A stretch of DNA of 64,000 nucleotides. Origin: Pseudomonas gingeri. Its GTDB lineage: Bacteria; Pseudomonadota; Gammaproteobacteria; Pseudomonadales; Pseudomonadaceae. Position 1 is the first letter of the stretch; each line of letters begins with the position of its first letter. A model generated the notes under the pieces. It worked only from the letters and a program-made list of their open reading frames with translations. It ran no database searches and was not told where the DNA came from. Made by a program: the position numbers and the translations under genes. The DNA is taken from the NCBI RefSeq assembly GCF_013386115.1, contig NZ_JACAOR010000013.1, positions 539,175 through 603,174 on the forward strand. Direction: 5' to 3'. This document shows, one piece after another, positions 1 to 8,729 of this stretch.

Positions 1-293
1 TCGCGGTCGCCCTGGGCAAAGATCGCCCGCCCACGTTGCTGCACCACCAGCTTGACCAGGTCGCGATCGTCACGGGAGATCATCGCCTGGCCACGTTCGA
101 CCCTGTGGGGCGTGGCGTCCAGCCGGCAGTACTGCAGGGTTCCGGCGTGACCGAACATGGCCGAGGCCTCGAAAGGGCCGTCACCGATCACCTGGGTATC
201 GAGTCGACCGACCACGTCCCAGATCAGGTTGCTCCACTGGTCGAGCTTTTCCCTGAGGGTTCCCACCGTGTTGAACTGAGAGGATGGCGTCAT
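1..293 (-). CDS. AraC-family regulator, N-terminal fragment (cut by window edge)
   Basis: The reverse strand from an ATG at 293 reads without a stop to base 1, giving about 97 residues of an N-terminal ligand-binding-like region. The stretch QYCRLDATPHRVERG, followed by MISRDDRDLVKLVVQQRG and FAQGDR, resembles the AraC-binding-like domain of FeaR/NahR-neighbour type AraC regulators. The DNA-binding HTH domain would lie beyond the window. An alternative ATG at 300 is in another frame and does not give this protein. The family call is by motif resemblance only. The target genes cannot be inferred, although the divergently placed neighbours on the right are candidates. Confidence 0.6.
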   Translation of the reverse strand, partial: MTPSSQFNTVGTLREKLDQWSNLIWDVVGRLDTQVIGDGPFEASAMFGHAGTLQYCRLDATPHRVERGQAMISRDDRDLVKLVVQQRGRAIFAQGDR

Positions 294-366
294 TCGGCAT
301 TTCTCCCGGCTTGCGGTTTATTGTTGTTTTATCGGCGCAGCGGTCCCGGCATTCGGCTGTGGTGCG

Positions 367-855
367 CTAGCGGGCCAGCGCCTGGAGGATGGCCCCGGCC
401 AGTGCGGCATCGTCATCGGAGTTCGCCCCCGCGACACCGATGGCCCCCTGCAACCGACCTTGGGCAAGGACCGGCAACCCACCCCGTAGCGCAAGGATTC
501 CCGGCAGTCCCAGGTAAGTCGTGTTGCCCTGCTGCACGGCATCCTCCAGCACCTTCGTATCCATGCCGTAGGCGGCCGCGGTCCGGGCCTTCTTGGTCGC
601 CGCATCGCCCATGCCGCTCGGTACGCTGGCGGGACGGGTGAAGTACAGCAGGTGCCCACCGGCATCGACGATACTGATGGCGACCCGGTCCGGGTGGAAC
701 GCCGGTTCGTGACCGACGGCCTCGATGGCGGCGGTCGCCGACTTCAGGCTCAGCTCCGCGGCCATGCCTGGCGGGCTCGTCAGCAGGCCCAGCGACAGGC
801 TCAGGGTGGCGCAGACAGCGAGGTAGGAGGGCTTCGGGCGACGGTAAAGAGGCAT
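367..855 (-). CDS. Secreted GlcG/HbpS (DUF336) family protein
   Basis: This 162-residue protein begins with a basic stretch, a hydrophobic segment (about residues 10-32) and an AxA-like cleavage region near MAAELS, so it is probably exported. The mature part has the DUF336 pattern: an N-terminal helix (ATAAIEAVGHEP), a strand with VDAGGHLLYF, the AATKKARTAAAYGM helix and a C-terminal GAIGVAGANSDDDAALA segment. Characterised family members bind heme (HbpS) or are glc-operon proteins of uncertain role (GlcG). The gene is divergent from the LysR gene at 1067, a common arrangement for a LysR regulator and its target. The substrate is unknown. Confidence 0.8.
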   Translation of the reverse strand: MPLYRRPKPSYLAVCATLSLSLGLLTSPPGMAAELSLKSATAAIEAVGHEPAFHPDRVAISIVDAGGHLLYFTRPASVPSGMGDAATKKARTAAAYGMDTKVLEDAVQQGNTTYLGLPGILALRGGLPVLAQGRLQGAIGVAGANSDDDAALAGAILQALAR

Positions 856-1066
856 GGCTTGATCTCGTTCTCAGGGCATTGTGCCAAAGGCAGCCCTTTC
901 ATCATCGCCGTCGCCGACAGTGTGGAGAAGAGCCGCCTTGCGCGGAATGCCTCACTCCTACAGAGTGAGCCGGGTATGCCTGGACCACACGTAAAAGGCA
1001 TAGTATCGATGCCGGACAGCGGTGCCCGTCAGCGTGCGGCAAGGGGGGCTGCCCGAGGAGGAAAGC

Positions 1067-2014
1067 ATGCTCGATCGAATCACCGGAATGCAGATCTTTA
1101 CCCGTGTCGCCTCCTCCGGGAGCCTGTCGGCGGCGGCCAGGTCCCTGGCAATTTCCCAGACGCTGGCCACCAAGCACATCGCCGCCCTCGAACAGCAACT
1201 CGATATCAAGCTGTTTTTGCGCAGCACCCGCGGCTTGAAACTGACTGCCGCCGGCGAGCGTTATCTGGCGGGCGTGACGCGGGTGTTGCGGGATATCGAA
1301 GCGCTGGAAGAGGACGCCGCTGCCGATGACGCGGCCGTACGCGGCTTGCTGAGATTGAATGCCCCGGCGTCGTTCGGGCATCGGATCCTGGCGCCGTTGC
1401 TGGCCGGGTTCTCCCAGCGTTACCCCGGGCTGAACATCGACCTGAGCCTCGACGACAAGCGCGTCGACCTCGTCGAGGAGGGGTGGGATCTGGTCATCCG
1501 GATCGGCAAGCTGAAAAGCAATACCCTGCGCGCGCGTCGCCTGGCTCCTTGCGAGCTGGTGGTCTGCGCGGCGCCCAGCTACCTGGAGCGCCGCGGGGTG
1601 CCCGCGACGATCGAGGAACTCATCAACCATAACTGCATCGGCTATACGCTTTCGGAACACCTGGGTCCGCGCCGGTGGACGTTCGGGGCACAGGGCGAAC
1701 GCTCGGTGCCGATCCGTGCGACCTTGTCCATCAACAACGGTGACGCGATCGTTGCCGCTGCGCTCGAAGGCTACGGCATCATCTACAAGCCCTTGTTCAT
1801 GGTGCACCAGCATTTGCAGGACGGCCGCCTGGTGGCCCTGCAACTGAATCATCCGCCCCTCGGGCTGCATGATGTGTTTGCGGTGTTCCAGGGGGCGCGC
1901 AAGCCGCCGGAGAAGGTGCGGGTGCTGATCGACTTCCTGCTGGAGCAGCTTCAGGCACCCCTGCCCTGGATCAGCGGCAGGCCTGCCCTGGTCAGTGGGC
2001 GTTGGCCGACTTGA
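1067..2014 (+). CDS. LysR-family transcriptional regulator
   Basis: This is a 315-residue LysR regulator. The N-terminal winged HTH (about residues 1-60) shows MQIFTRVASSGSLSAAARSL, then SQTLATKHIAALEQQL and LFLRSTRGLKLTAAGERYL. A substrate-binding domain follows from about residue 90. The ATG at 1067 is chosen because GAGGAGGAAAGC lies directly upstream and it gives the canonical MLDRITGM start. An in-frame start at 1022 would add a non-conserved leader. The DNA-contact and effector domains are full length. It is divergent from the GlcG-like gene, which is its likely target. The 3' end overlaps the convergent phosphatase gene by 23 bp. Confidence 0.9.
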   Translation: MLDRITGMQIFTRVASSGSLSAAARSLAISQTLATKHIAALEQQLDIKLFLRSTRGLKLTAAGERYLAGVTRVLRDIEALEEDAAADDAAVRGLLRLNAPASFGHRILAPLLAGFSQRYPGLNIDLSLDDKRVDLVEEGWDLVIRIGKLKSNTLRARRLAPCELVVCAAPSYLERRGVPATIEELINHNCIGYTLSEHLGPRRWTFGAQGERSVPIRATLSINNGDAIVAAALEGYGIIYKPLFMVHQHLQDGRLVALQLNHPPLGLHDVFAVFQGARKPPEKVRVLIDFLLEQLQAPLPWISGRPALVSGRWPT

Positions 2015-2636
2015 ACCAGTTCTGCACGTTGCAGGTGGCAAATGGGCTGGTGCTGCAATCGCCGTTGGCCAGGGCCGTGCGCAGTTTCTCGATATCGGCC
2101 TTCATCATGTAGCGGATGCCGTCCTTGAAGTGCGAGCTGTCGCCGAACCCGCCCTGGGTCATCTCGCTCAGCGCGTCTTCCTTGCTCCAGCCCTCGACGA
2201 CCACGCGGTACATGGCGGCCATCAGGCCGGTGCGGTCGGAGCCGTGCTTGCAGTGCATGAGCACCGGGCCGTTGGCCTGCGCGTCCTTGATCGCCCGCAA
2301 CGCAGCCAGCACGTCGGCATCGTCGACGTGGTTGGTCCGGTACGGCAGTTGCACCTGCTTGATGCCCGGCGCGAACAGCCAGCTGGAGTCCGACTCCGGC
2401 AGGAAGTTGATCACCGTGCCGATCTTCAACCGCTCCAGCAGCGGCAAGGCGTCCTTGTCCGGCAGGGCGCTGCGGTAGAGCGTCGGGCTCATTTCGTTGA
2501 GGTTGTACTTGTCGCCGACGGGCTGGGCCCATTGCGCCGGACGTTCGGCGGGCGCGCTGTCGGCCTGGGCCAGGGGCAGCAGGAGCAGGGTGGTCAGGGC
2601 CAGGCCAAGGGTGGAGAGGGTACGGAGCAGCGACAT
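1992..2636 (-). CDS. Exported dual-specificity/tyrosine phosphatase family protein
   Basis: The protein has 214 residues when read from the ATG at 2636, which begins a clear signal peptide (MSLLRTLSTLGLALTTLLLLPLAQADS). An upstream in-frame ATG at 2690 adds 18 residues that do not look like a signal and is less likely. The catalytic P-loop HCKHGSDRTG places Cys129 and Arg135 in the HCx5R signature of cysteine-dependent phosphatases. The motif INFLPESDSS, with acidic residues further on (HVDDADVL), fits the DSP-like fold found in many bacterial periplasmic phosphatases. The physiological substrate cannot be told from the sequence. It is convergent with and overlaps the LysR gene. Confidence 0.8.
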   Translation of the reverse strand: MSLLRTLSTLGLALTTLLLLPLAQADSAPAERPAQWAQPVGDKYNLNEMSPTLYRSALPDKDALPLLERLKIGTVINFLPESDSSWLFAPGIKQVQLPYRTNHVDDADVLAALRAIKDAQANGPVLMHCKHGSDRTGLMAAMYRVVVEGWSKEDALSEMTQGGFGDSSHFKDGIRYMMKADIEKLRTALANGDCSTSPFATCNVQNWFKSANAH

Positions 2637-2776
2637 GGGAAAGTGACCGAGAGAGGGACAATGGGCACAGCATGTCCTGGCGTCGGTCAAGAGCCTGTGA
2701 GGCGGGCGTCAAAGATTTGTGATCGGGACGGGGGCGCCTGCCCGACGGTGCTAGGCAGAATCGCCCGACTCCATTA

Positions 2777-2792
2777 CTGTATATAGATACAG
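2777..2792 (+). promoter_or_regulatory. LexA (SOS) box
   Basis: CTGT-N8-ACAG with an AT-rich core (ATATAGAT) matches the gammaproteobacterial LexA operator. It sits at the centre of a 28-bp near-perfect palindrome (2771-2798). The operator ends 17 bp before the chosen start of the radical SAM gene at 2810, and the ribosome-binding GGAG (2797-2800) overlaps the palindrome's right edge. The orthologous PAO1 gene PA0069 is, as I recall, a reported LexA-regulon member, which agrees with this site. Confidence 0.85.
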
Positions 2793-2809
2793 TAATGGAG
2801 CATTCTCCA

Positions 2810-3868
2810 ATGTCCACCCCTCTCCCGCCCCGTGGCCGTGGCACGGCGACCAACCCGCACAACCGCTTCGCGCCGAACCGCTCGGTGGCCGAGGACGACG
2901 GCTGGTACCAGGAAGTCCCGCTGACCCAGGGCACCGAGGTGCGCATCGAGACAGCGAAGACCATCATCACCCGCAACACCTCCCCCGACCTGCCCTTCGA
3001 CCGTTCCATCAATCCCTACCGCGGCTGCGAGCATGGCTGCATCTACTGCTATGCGCGGCCCAGCCATGCCTACTGGGACATGTCGCCGGGCCTGGATTTC
3101 GAGACGCGGCTGATCGCCAAGAGCAATGCGCCGCAGGTGCTGGAACAGCAGTTGTCGAAGCCGGGTTATCGCTGCGCGCCGATCAACCTGGGCTCCAACA
3201 CCGACCCCTACCAGCCGATCGAGCGCGAGCACCGGTTGACCCGGAGTACCCTCGAAGTCCTGCTGCGCTACCGGCACCCGGTGACGATCGTGACCAAGGG
3301 CTCGCTGATCCTGCGGGACCTCGACCTGCTGGTGGAACTGTCCCGGCAGCGGCTGGTGGCGGTGATGATCAGCCTCACGACCCTGGACGACGAGCTCAAG
3401 CGCATCCTCGAACCCCGGGCGGCGGCCCCCAAGGCGCGTTTGCGCGCTATCCGGGTGATGCGCGAGGCGGGAATCCCGGTCGGGGTGCTGTGCTCGCCGA
3501 TGATTCCGATGATCAACGACAGCGAGATCGAAAGCCTGCTCACCGAGGCCCACGCCGCCGGTGCCCAGAGCGCGGCCTACATGATGCTGCGCCTGCCCCT
3601 GGAGGTGGCGCCGCTGTTCGAGGAATGGCTGGCGGCCCATTACCCGCAGCGTGCGGCCCACGTCCTGAGCCTGATTCGCCAGAGCCGTGGCGGGGAATTG
3701 TATGACAGCCGTTTCGGTGCGCGGATGCGTGGTGAAGGTCCGTTCGCCGACCTGCTGGCCCAGCGCTTCGCCAAGGCCCTCAAGCGCCTCGGGTTGAACC
3801 GCCGGGAAGGATTCAACCTCGATTGCAGTCTTTTCTGCCCGCCGGGAGCGCAGATGTCACTGCTCTGA
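2810..3868 (+). CDS. PA0069-type radical SAM protein (SplB-like), SOS-controlled
   Basis: This 352-residue protein has the iron-sulfur motif CEHGCIYCYA (Cys73, Cys77, Cys80; Cx3Cx2C) of radical SAM enzymes of the spore-photoproduct-lyase-like Rv2578c/PA0069 group. Other typical stretches are NPYRGCEHGC, GSNTDPYQPIE and VTIVTKGS. The ATG at 2810 is chosen because GGAG lies 9 nt upstream. The ATG at 2795 lies inside the LexA operator and has no ribosome-binding site. Given the LexA box, a role in DNA lesion repair or tolerance is a reasonable inference, but the reaction is unproven. It stands alone, with no operon partner on the same strand. Confidence 0.88.
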   Translation: MSTPLPPRGRGTATNPHNRFAPNRSVAEDDGWYQEVPLTQGTEVRIETAKTIITRNTSPDLPFDRSINPYRGCEHGCIYCYARPSHAYWDMSPGLDFETRLIAKSNAPQVLEQQLSKPGYRCAPINLGSNTDPYQPIEREHRLTRSTLEVLLRYRHPVTIVTKGSLILRDLDLLVELSRQRLVAVMISLTTLDDELKRILEPRAAAPKARLRAIRVMREAGIPVGVLCSPMIPMINDSEIESLLTEAHAAGAQSAAYMMLRLPLEVAPLFEEWLAAHYPQRAAHVLSLIRQSRGGELYDSRFGARMRGEGPFADLLAQRFAKALKRLGLNRREGFNLDCSLFCPPGAQMSLL

Positions 3869-4131
3869 CGTAAGCTGCTGGAGCAGGAGTAGCGTGGCTT
3901 TCCGATTGTCTTTATCGGTTGTAGGGGAAATCCTTCGAGCGATGTGGAACACCCGTCCTAGAGCCTCTGATTCAGTTTGAGTTAAGTTTTTGAGGGTATG
4001 GTGATTTCGCCTGTTTCCTACAAATGACAGGCAGTGTTCAAGGAATCGGGCGTGCTGACCCGAAGAACGCTGGCTCTGAGCAAGCCAAATCAGGAAAATC
4101 CCCTTCAATCCGTCAGAAAAGAGGATGAATC

Positions 4132-4863
4132 ATGAGTGACAAGGATAAACAGCCATTGGCTGCGTCGGCTTCAGCGCTCCCCGAGACCGAAAGCGCCGAT
4201 GCAGCACTGCAGCATATCGTCGATGGCTTTCTGCATTTTCATCATGAAGTCTTTCCGCAGCAGCAAGAACTCTTCAAGAAGCTCGCCACGGCGCAGCAAC
4301 CGCGGGCCATGTTCATTACCTGTGCCGACTCGCGCATCGTTCCCGAACTGATCACCCAGAGCTCCCCCGGCGACCTGTTCGTCACCCGCAATGTCGGCAA
4401 CGTGGTGCCGCCCTACGGGCAGATGAACGGTGGCGTCTCGACCGCTATCGAATACGCCGTGCTGGCCCTTGGCGTGCAGCACATCATCGTCTGCGGGCAT
4501 TCGGACTGCGGGGCGATGCGCGCGGTGCTGACCCCCGAAAGCCTGGAAAAGATGCCGACGGTCAAAGCCTGGTTGCGTCACGCCGAAGTGGCGAAGACCA
4601 TGGTCCAGGAAAACTGCGATTGCGCCAATGAAGGCGAAAGCATGCAGGTGCTGACCGAGGAAAACGTGATCGCCCAGTTGCAGCATTTGCGCACCCATCC
4701 GTCGGTGGCCTCGCGCATGGCCAACGGGCACCTGTTCATCCACGGCTGGATCTACAACATCGAAACCAGCGAAATCAAAGCCTATGACGCGGATCGGGGC
4801 TGTTTCCTGCCTCTGGACGGCACTCGTCCAATCCCGAGCGCGACGCCCAAGGCCCGCTTCTGA
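4132..4863 (+). CDS. Beta-class carbonic anhydrase
   Basis: The 243-residue protein interconverts CO2 and bicarbonate in the cytoplasm. Zinc ligands are visible as Cys64 in CADSR (with Asp66 and Arg68 forming the catalytic dyad), His123 and Cys126 in HSDCGAM. VTRNVGNVVPP is also typical of the family. A ribosome-binding AGAGGA lies upstream. A gap of about 95 bp separates it from the SulP transporter on the same strand. This pairing, also present in PAO1 as PA0102-0103, suggests coupled bicarbonate production and anion transport. The 263-bp upstream gap is AT-richer than its surroundings and holds the promoter. No clear regulator site was recognised there. Confidence 0.93.
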   Translation: MSDKDKQPLAASASALPETESADAALQHIVDGFLHFHHEVFPQQQELFKKLATAQQPRAMFITCADSRIVPELITQSSPGDLFVTRNVGNVVPPYGQMNGGVSTAIEYAVLALGVQHIIVCGHSDCGAMRAVLTPESLEKMPTVKAWLRHAEVAKTMVQENCDCANEGESMQVLTEENVIAQLQHLRTHPSVASRMANGHLFIHGWIYNIETSEIKAYDADRGCFLPLDGTRPIPSATPKARF

Positions 4864-4958
4864 AGCCTGAAGCTTTTCTCAATCGATAGGGTTCTGCCAC
4901 GACTGCCATAGAGCGGTCTGGCTTTGCCATGCCTGAAGAAATCCTCAGGAGATTCATC

Positions 4959-6497
4959 ATGCGTGCAGCACAACTGAAAGCTGTTTTACCCCGGGAGCTG
5001 CTGGCTTCCGTGGTCGTATTCCTGGTGGCCCTGCCGTTATGCATGGGCATCGCCATTGCTTCCGGCATGCCGCCGGCCAAGGGCTTGATCACCGGGATTG
5101 TCGGTGGCCTGGTGGTCGGCTGGCTGGCGGGTTCGCCGTTGCAGGTCAGCGGTCCGGCCGCCGGGCTGGCGGTGCTGGTGTTCGAACTGGTGCGCCAGCA
5201 CGGTATCGCCATGCTGGGACCGATCCTGCTGCTGGCGGGCTTGTTGCAACTGATCGCCGGGCGCCTGCGCCTGGGCTGCTGGTTCCGGGTCACCGCCCCG
5301 GCGGTGGTGTACGGCATGCTCGCCGGGATCGGCGTGCTGATCGTGCTCTCGCAGATCCATGTGATGTTCGACGGCGCTCCCCTGCCCTCGGGCCTGGACA
5401 ATCTGCTGGGCTTTCCCGAAGCCCTGGGCAAGGCCTTGCCGATGGTCGGCGGCGGCCTTGGCTGGCAGGCCGGTCTGCTGGGCTTGCTGACGATCCTGGT
5501 GATGTGGCTGTGGGAGAAGTTCAAGCCCCATGCCCTGCGCTTCGTGCCGGGCGCCCTGCTCGGCGTGGGCCTGGCGACACTGGTGAGCCTGTTGCTGGCC
5601 TTGCCGGTCAAGCGGGTGGAGGTGCCGGATAACCTGGCGCAGGCCATCGACTGGTTGCGCCCGGCGGACCTGCTCAACCTGGCGGATCCGGCGCTGTTGA
5701 TAGCGGCCTTTGCCGTGGCCTTTATCGCCAGTGCCGAAACCCTGCTGTCGGCGGCGGCGGTAGACCGCATGCACGACGGCCAGCGCTCCGATTTCGACCG
5801 TGAACTGTCGGCCCAGGGGATTGGCAACATGCTCTGCGGCCTGCTCGGCGCGTTGCCCATGACCGGCGTGATCGTGCGCAGTTCGGCCAACGTCCAGGCC
5901 GGCGCGCGGACTCGCCTGTCGACGATATTCCACGGCCTCTGGCTGCTGGCCTTCGTGCTGTTGCTGTCCAGCGTGCTGCAAAGCATTCCGGTGGCGAGCC
6001 TGGCGGGCGTGCTGGTCTACACCGGGCTGAAACTGGTGGACCTCAAGGTCTATCGGGGCTTGTCGCGCTACGGGCGGATGCCGATGCTGACCTACGCGGT
6101 CACGGCGCTGGCGATCATTTTCACCGACCTGTTGACCGGTGTGCTGATTGGCTTCGGCCTGACCCTGGCGAAACTGGCATGGAAGGCCTCGCGACTGAAA
6201 GTCAGCCTGGTGGATTTGCCGGGCGAGGGGGAAAAGGAGCTGCGACTGACGGGGGCGGCGACCTTCCTCAAGGTCCCGGCGCTGACCCAGGTGCTGGCGA
6301 CGGTGCCGCCAGGCAGCACGGTGCATGTGCCGCTGAACAACCTGACGTATATCGACCATTCCTGCCTGGAGCTGCTTGAGGAATGGGGACGTGCCAACGC
6401 AGCCAAGGGTTCGCGGCTGGTGATCGAATCCCGAGGGTTGAAACGGCGTCTGGAGGGTCGCCTGCGCACTACGACCGGTATCGGGTCGACGGCTTAG
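4959..6497 (+). CDS. SulP-family inorganic anion transporter
   Basis: The protein has 512 residues. About 10-12 hydrophobic membrane segments begin at LASVVVFLVALPLCMGIAIASG, and a cytoplasmic STAS-like region occupies roughly the last 90 residues (LTGAATFLKVPAL to LNNLTYIDHSCLELL). The ATG at 4959 follows AGGAGA at a 6-nt spacing. An earlier in-frame ATG at 4929 lacks a ribosome-binding site. SulP proteins carry sulfate, bicarbonate or other anions. The carbonic anhydrase gene immediately upstream favours bicarbonate/CO2 handling, but the substrate is an inference. It ends 15 bp before the convergent gene at 6513. Confidence 0.9.
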   Translation: MRAAQLKAVLPRELLASVVVFLVALPLCMGIAIASGMPPAKGLITGIVGGLVVGWLAGSPLQVSGPAAGLAVLVFELVRQHGIAMLGPILLLAGLLQLIAGRLRLGCWFRVTAPAVVYGMLAGIGVLIVLSQIHVMFDGAPLPSGLDNLLGFPEALGKALPMVGGGLGWQAGLLGLLTILVMWLWEKFKPHALRFVPGALLGVGLATLVSLLLALPVKRVEVPDNLAQAIDWLRPADLLNLADPALLIAAFAVAFIASAETLLSAAAVDRMHDGQRSDFDRELSAQGIGNMLCGLLGALPMTGVIVRSSANVQAGARTRLSTIFHGLWLLAFVLLLSSVLQSIPVASLAGVLVYTGLKLVDLKVYRGLSRYGRMPMLTYAVTALAIIFTDLLTGVLIGFGLTLAKLAWKASRLKVSLVDLPGEGEKELRLTGAATFLKVPALTQVLATVPPGSTVHVPLNNLTYIDHSCLELLEEWGRANAAKGSRLVIESRGLKRRLEGRLRTTTGIGSTA

Positions 6498-6512
6498 TGC
6501 GCAGCGGCAAGG

Positions 6513-7163
6513 TCAGGCGGCTGGCTGTTCCAGTTCCAGCTCTACGCCCAGTTGGCGGGACAGGCACGGCCAGCGCTTCCACGCGGCCTCGGTGTCCGGG
6601 TCGTTGAGGCGGTCGCGGTAGGCTTCCACCGATTCAAGGGCAAAGCTTTCTTCGTCGAGCATTTCATCGACGGCATGGTGCACCGCTTCATCCAGTTGGT
6701 TGGCGAAGTCCTCGCCGATCAGCTGGTGGGCGATCAGGTTGGCCACGGTGGTGTTCAACGGGATCAGCGACTGGCCGAAATGCACGATGTACAGATCGTT
6801 GACCTCTTCCACCAGGCGATGTGCCAGGTACGCCTCGTCCAGCAGGCTGTCGAGACCGACATGGCCATCGAGGATCGTCGGCGGTTGCAGGAAAAACTGC
6901 TCGGCGATTTTCAGCACCGGCTTGATCTGCGACTCGATACCCGCTTCACGGGCAACTTCATTGGCGGCATCCAGCAGGTCCGGGACCAGATCGATATAAG
7001 CGGTGACAAACCGGGTCATGACTCCCTGGGCATCGACTTCCGGTAGTTGAATGGCGGGATGAAGGTGCGGCAACTGTACTTCCAGTTGGCGCGTCAATTG
7101 ACCGGTAGCGGCCTCGTGTTGATGTGCACGTTGTATCTGCTCGCGCAATGCGGCGGTGTTCAT
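6513..7163 (-). CDS. Conserved hypothetical protein (PA0104-like)
   Basis: This 216-residue, acidic, mostly helical soluble protein has no signal peptide or membrane segment. I recognise it only by position and composition as the counterpart of PAO1 PA0104, between the carbonic anhydrase/SulP pair and the cox operon. Visible features are an acidic central part (DEMLDEESFALESVEAYRD) and a hydrophobic stretch around IVHFGQSLIPLNTTVANLI. No catalytic motif was recognised, and no function is proposed. It is transcribed away from the cox promoter, so the 359-bp gap at 7164-7522 holds two divergent promoters. Confidence 0.75.
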   Translation of the reverse strand: MNTAALREQIQRAHQHEAATGQLTRQLEVQLPHLHPAIQLPEVDAQGVMTRFVTAYIDLVPDLLDAANEVAREAGIESQIKPVLKIAEQFFLQPPTILDGHVGLDSLLDEAYLAHRLVEEVNDLYIVHFGQSLIPLNTTVANLIAHQLIGEDFANQLDEAVHHAVDEMLDEESFALESVEAYRDRLNDPDTEAAWKRWPCLSRQLGVELELEQPAA

Positions 7164-7355
7164 GAAGGCTCCAGGATGGAAAACAAAGGGAAAAGGGAGA
7201 ACATAAGGTAGCTGGGTTATAAAAGTTGCTAAGACGTATTTGTCATAATTATTTCATGGTTATATGTCTGCGTTATATCGGTTTGCCATCATTTCTCGCT
7301 ATCCCACGCCGTCCGTGGCCTCTGGCCCAATCACCGGTTCATTTTCCTTATCGCG

Positions 7356-7383
7356 TTGCGTGGTCCCGGTCGCTGTCTATACT
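7356..7383 (+). promoter_or_regulatory. Putative sigma-S promoter of the cox operon
   Basis: TTGCGT (7356-7361), 15 bp, then CTATACT (7377-7383), which is the sequence favoured by RpoS at -10 in pseudomonads. It would start transcription near 7390 and leave a leader of about 130 nt before coxB. The aa3 oxidase genes of P. aeruginosa are reported to be RpoS-dependent and starvation-induced, which agrees. The rest of the 7164-7522 gap is AT-rich (around 7210-7270) and contains no convincing gene. Confidence 0.5.
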
Positions 7384-7522
7384 CGGTTTTGTATGGAGTT
7401 AGCTGATGACGCCCGGCTGCATGTTCCGGCAAGACCGAATGGTCCGCTTGCGTAGTCCGACCATTCCCCTTTGCCCCAGGTGAAAGCCGGCGGGATAACA
7501 AGAACGATAAGGGGAACCCGCA

Positions 7523-8650
7523 ATGATGCGACATCCACGGGTCTGGATGGGCCTCCTGTTGTGGTCGTTATTCAGCCAGGCACAAGCCGCCTGGACCACG
7601 AATATGACCCAAGGGGCAACCGAGGTAAGCCACGCGGTCTTCGATCTGCACATGACCATCTTCTGGATCTGTGTGGTCATTGGCGTCATCGTCTTTGGTG
7701 CCATGTTCTGGTCGATGATCCTTCACCGCCGTTCCACCGGGCAGGTCGCCGCCAAATTTCACGAAAGCACCACGGTGGAAATCCTCTGGACCATCGTGCC
7801 TTTCCTGATCCTGGTGGCCATGGCGATCCCGGCAACCGCCACGCTGATCAAGATGTACGACGCCAGTGAATCGGATGTGGACATCCAGATCACCGGATAT
7901 CAGTGGAAGTGGCACTACAAGTACCTGGGCCAGGATGTCGAGTTCTTCAGCAACCTCGCCACGCCCGCCGAACAGATCCACAACCAGGCCGCCAAGGGCG
8001 AGCACTACCTGCTCGAAGTCGACCAGCCGCTGGTGCTGCCGGCGGGCGTCAAGGTGCGTTTCCTGGTGACCGCCGCCGACGTGATCCACTCCTGGTGGGT
8101 GCCGGCCTTCGCGGTCAAGCGCGATGCGATCCCCGGTTTCGTCAACGAGGCCTGGACCAAGGTCGACAAGCCGGGCATCTACCGTGGGCAGTGCGCCGAG
8201 CTGTGCGGCAAGGATCACGGCTTCATGCCGATCGTGGTCGAGGTGAAGTCCAAGGCCGACTACGACACCTGGCTCGGCGAGCGCAAGGCCGAAGCGGCCA
8301 AGCTCAAGGAGCTGACCACCAAGGAATGGACCCTCGACGAGCTGGTGGCCCGTGGCGACAAGGTCTACCACACCACCTGCGTGGCCTGTCACCAGGCCGA
8401 AGGCCAGGGCCTGCCGCCGATGTTCCCGGCCCTCAAGGGCTCGAAAATCGCCACCGGACCGAAAGAGGGTCACCTGAGCCTCGTCTATCACGGCAAGCCG
8501 GGCACCGCCATGGCGGCCTTCGGCAAACAGCTCTCCGAAGTCGATATCGCCGCGGTTGTCACCTACGAGCGTAATGCCTGGGGCAACAACAAGGGCGACA
8601 TGGTCACGCCGAAAGACGTGCTGGCCCTGAAACAGGCGGAAAGCAAATGA
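7523..8650 (+). CDS. coxB: aa3-type cytochrome c oxidase subunit II with fused cytochrome c
   Basis: This 375-residue subunit II of the terminal oxidase takes electrons from cytochrome c. It has an N-terminal signal (MMRHPRVW onward, cleaved near SQAQAAW), two membrane helices (about residues 40-65 and 85-108), and a cupredoxin domain. The CuA ligands lie in CAELCGKDHGFM (from Cys224). A C-terminal heme c domain carries CVACH (Cys286). The fused cytochrome makes this a caa3-like subunit. ATG codons at 7523 and 7526 are both possible, and AAGGGGA lies just upstream. It is the first gene of the oxidase operon. Confidence 0.96.
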   Translation: MMRHPRVWMGLLLWSLFSQAQAAWTTNMTQGATEVSHAVFDLHMTIFWICVVIGVIVFGAMFWSMILHRRSTGQVAAKFHESTTVEILWTIVPFLILVAMAIPATATLIKMYDASESDVDIQITGYQWKWHYKYLGQDVEFFSNLATPAEQIHNQAAKGEHYLLEVDQPLVLPAGVKVRFLVTAADVIHSWWVPAFAVKRDAIPGFVNEAWTKVDKPGIYRGQCAELCGKDHGFMPIVVEVKSKADYDTWLGERKAEAAKLKELTTKEWTLDELVARGDKVYHTTCVACHQAEGQGLPPMFPALKGSKIATGPKEGHLSLVYHGKPGTAMAAFGKQLSEVDIAAVVTYERNAWGNNKGDMVTPKDVLALKQAESK

Positions 8651-8729
8651 CCAGGTCAATGACGTGTGCCCTGAACTGGCCTGGGTCATGCCCCGGCCGC
8701 CCGGTTCAACCGTTTGCAGGAGACAGGAC

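Noticed and set aside
1992..2014. 23-bp convergent overlap of the LysR and phosphatase genes as evidence for antisense control.
   Set aside because: Short tail-to-tail overlaps are common in compact genomes and nothing else supports regulation here.
2795..2809. Upstream ATG at 2795 as the start of the radical SAM gene.
   Set aside because: It lies within the LexA palindrome and has no ribosome-binding site, while the ATG at 2810 has GGAG at 9 nt.
3857..4108. Open frame of 83 codons on the minus strand between the radical SAM and carbonic anhydrase genes.
   Set aside because: It overlaps the radical SAM 3' end, has no ribosome-binding site, untypical codon use and no recognised family. The region is better explained as the carbonic anhydrase promoter.
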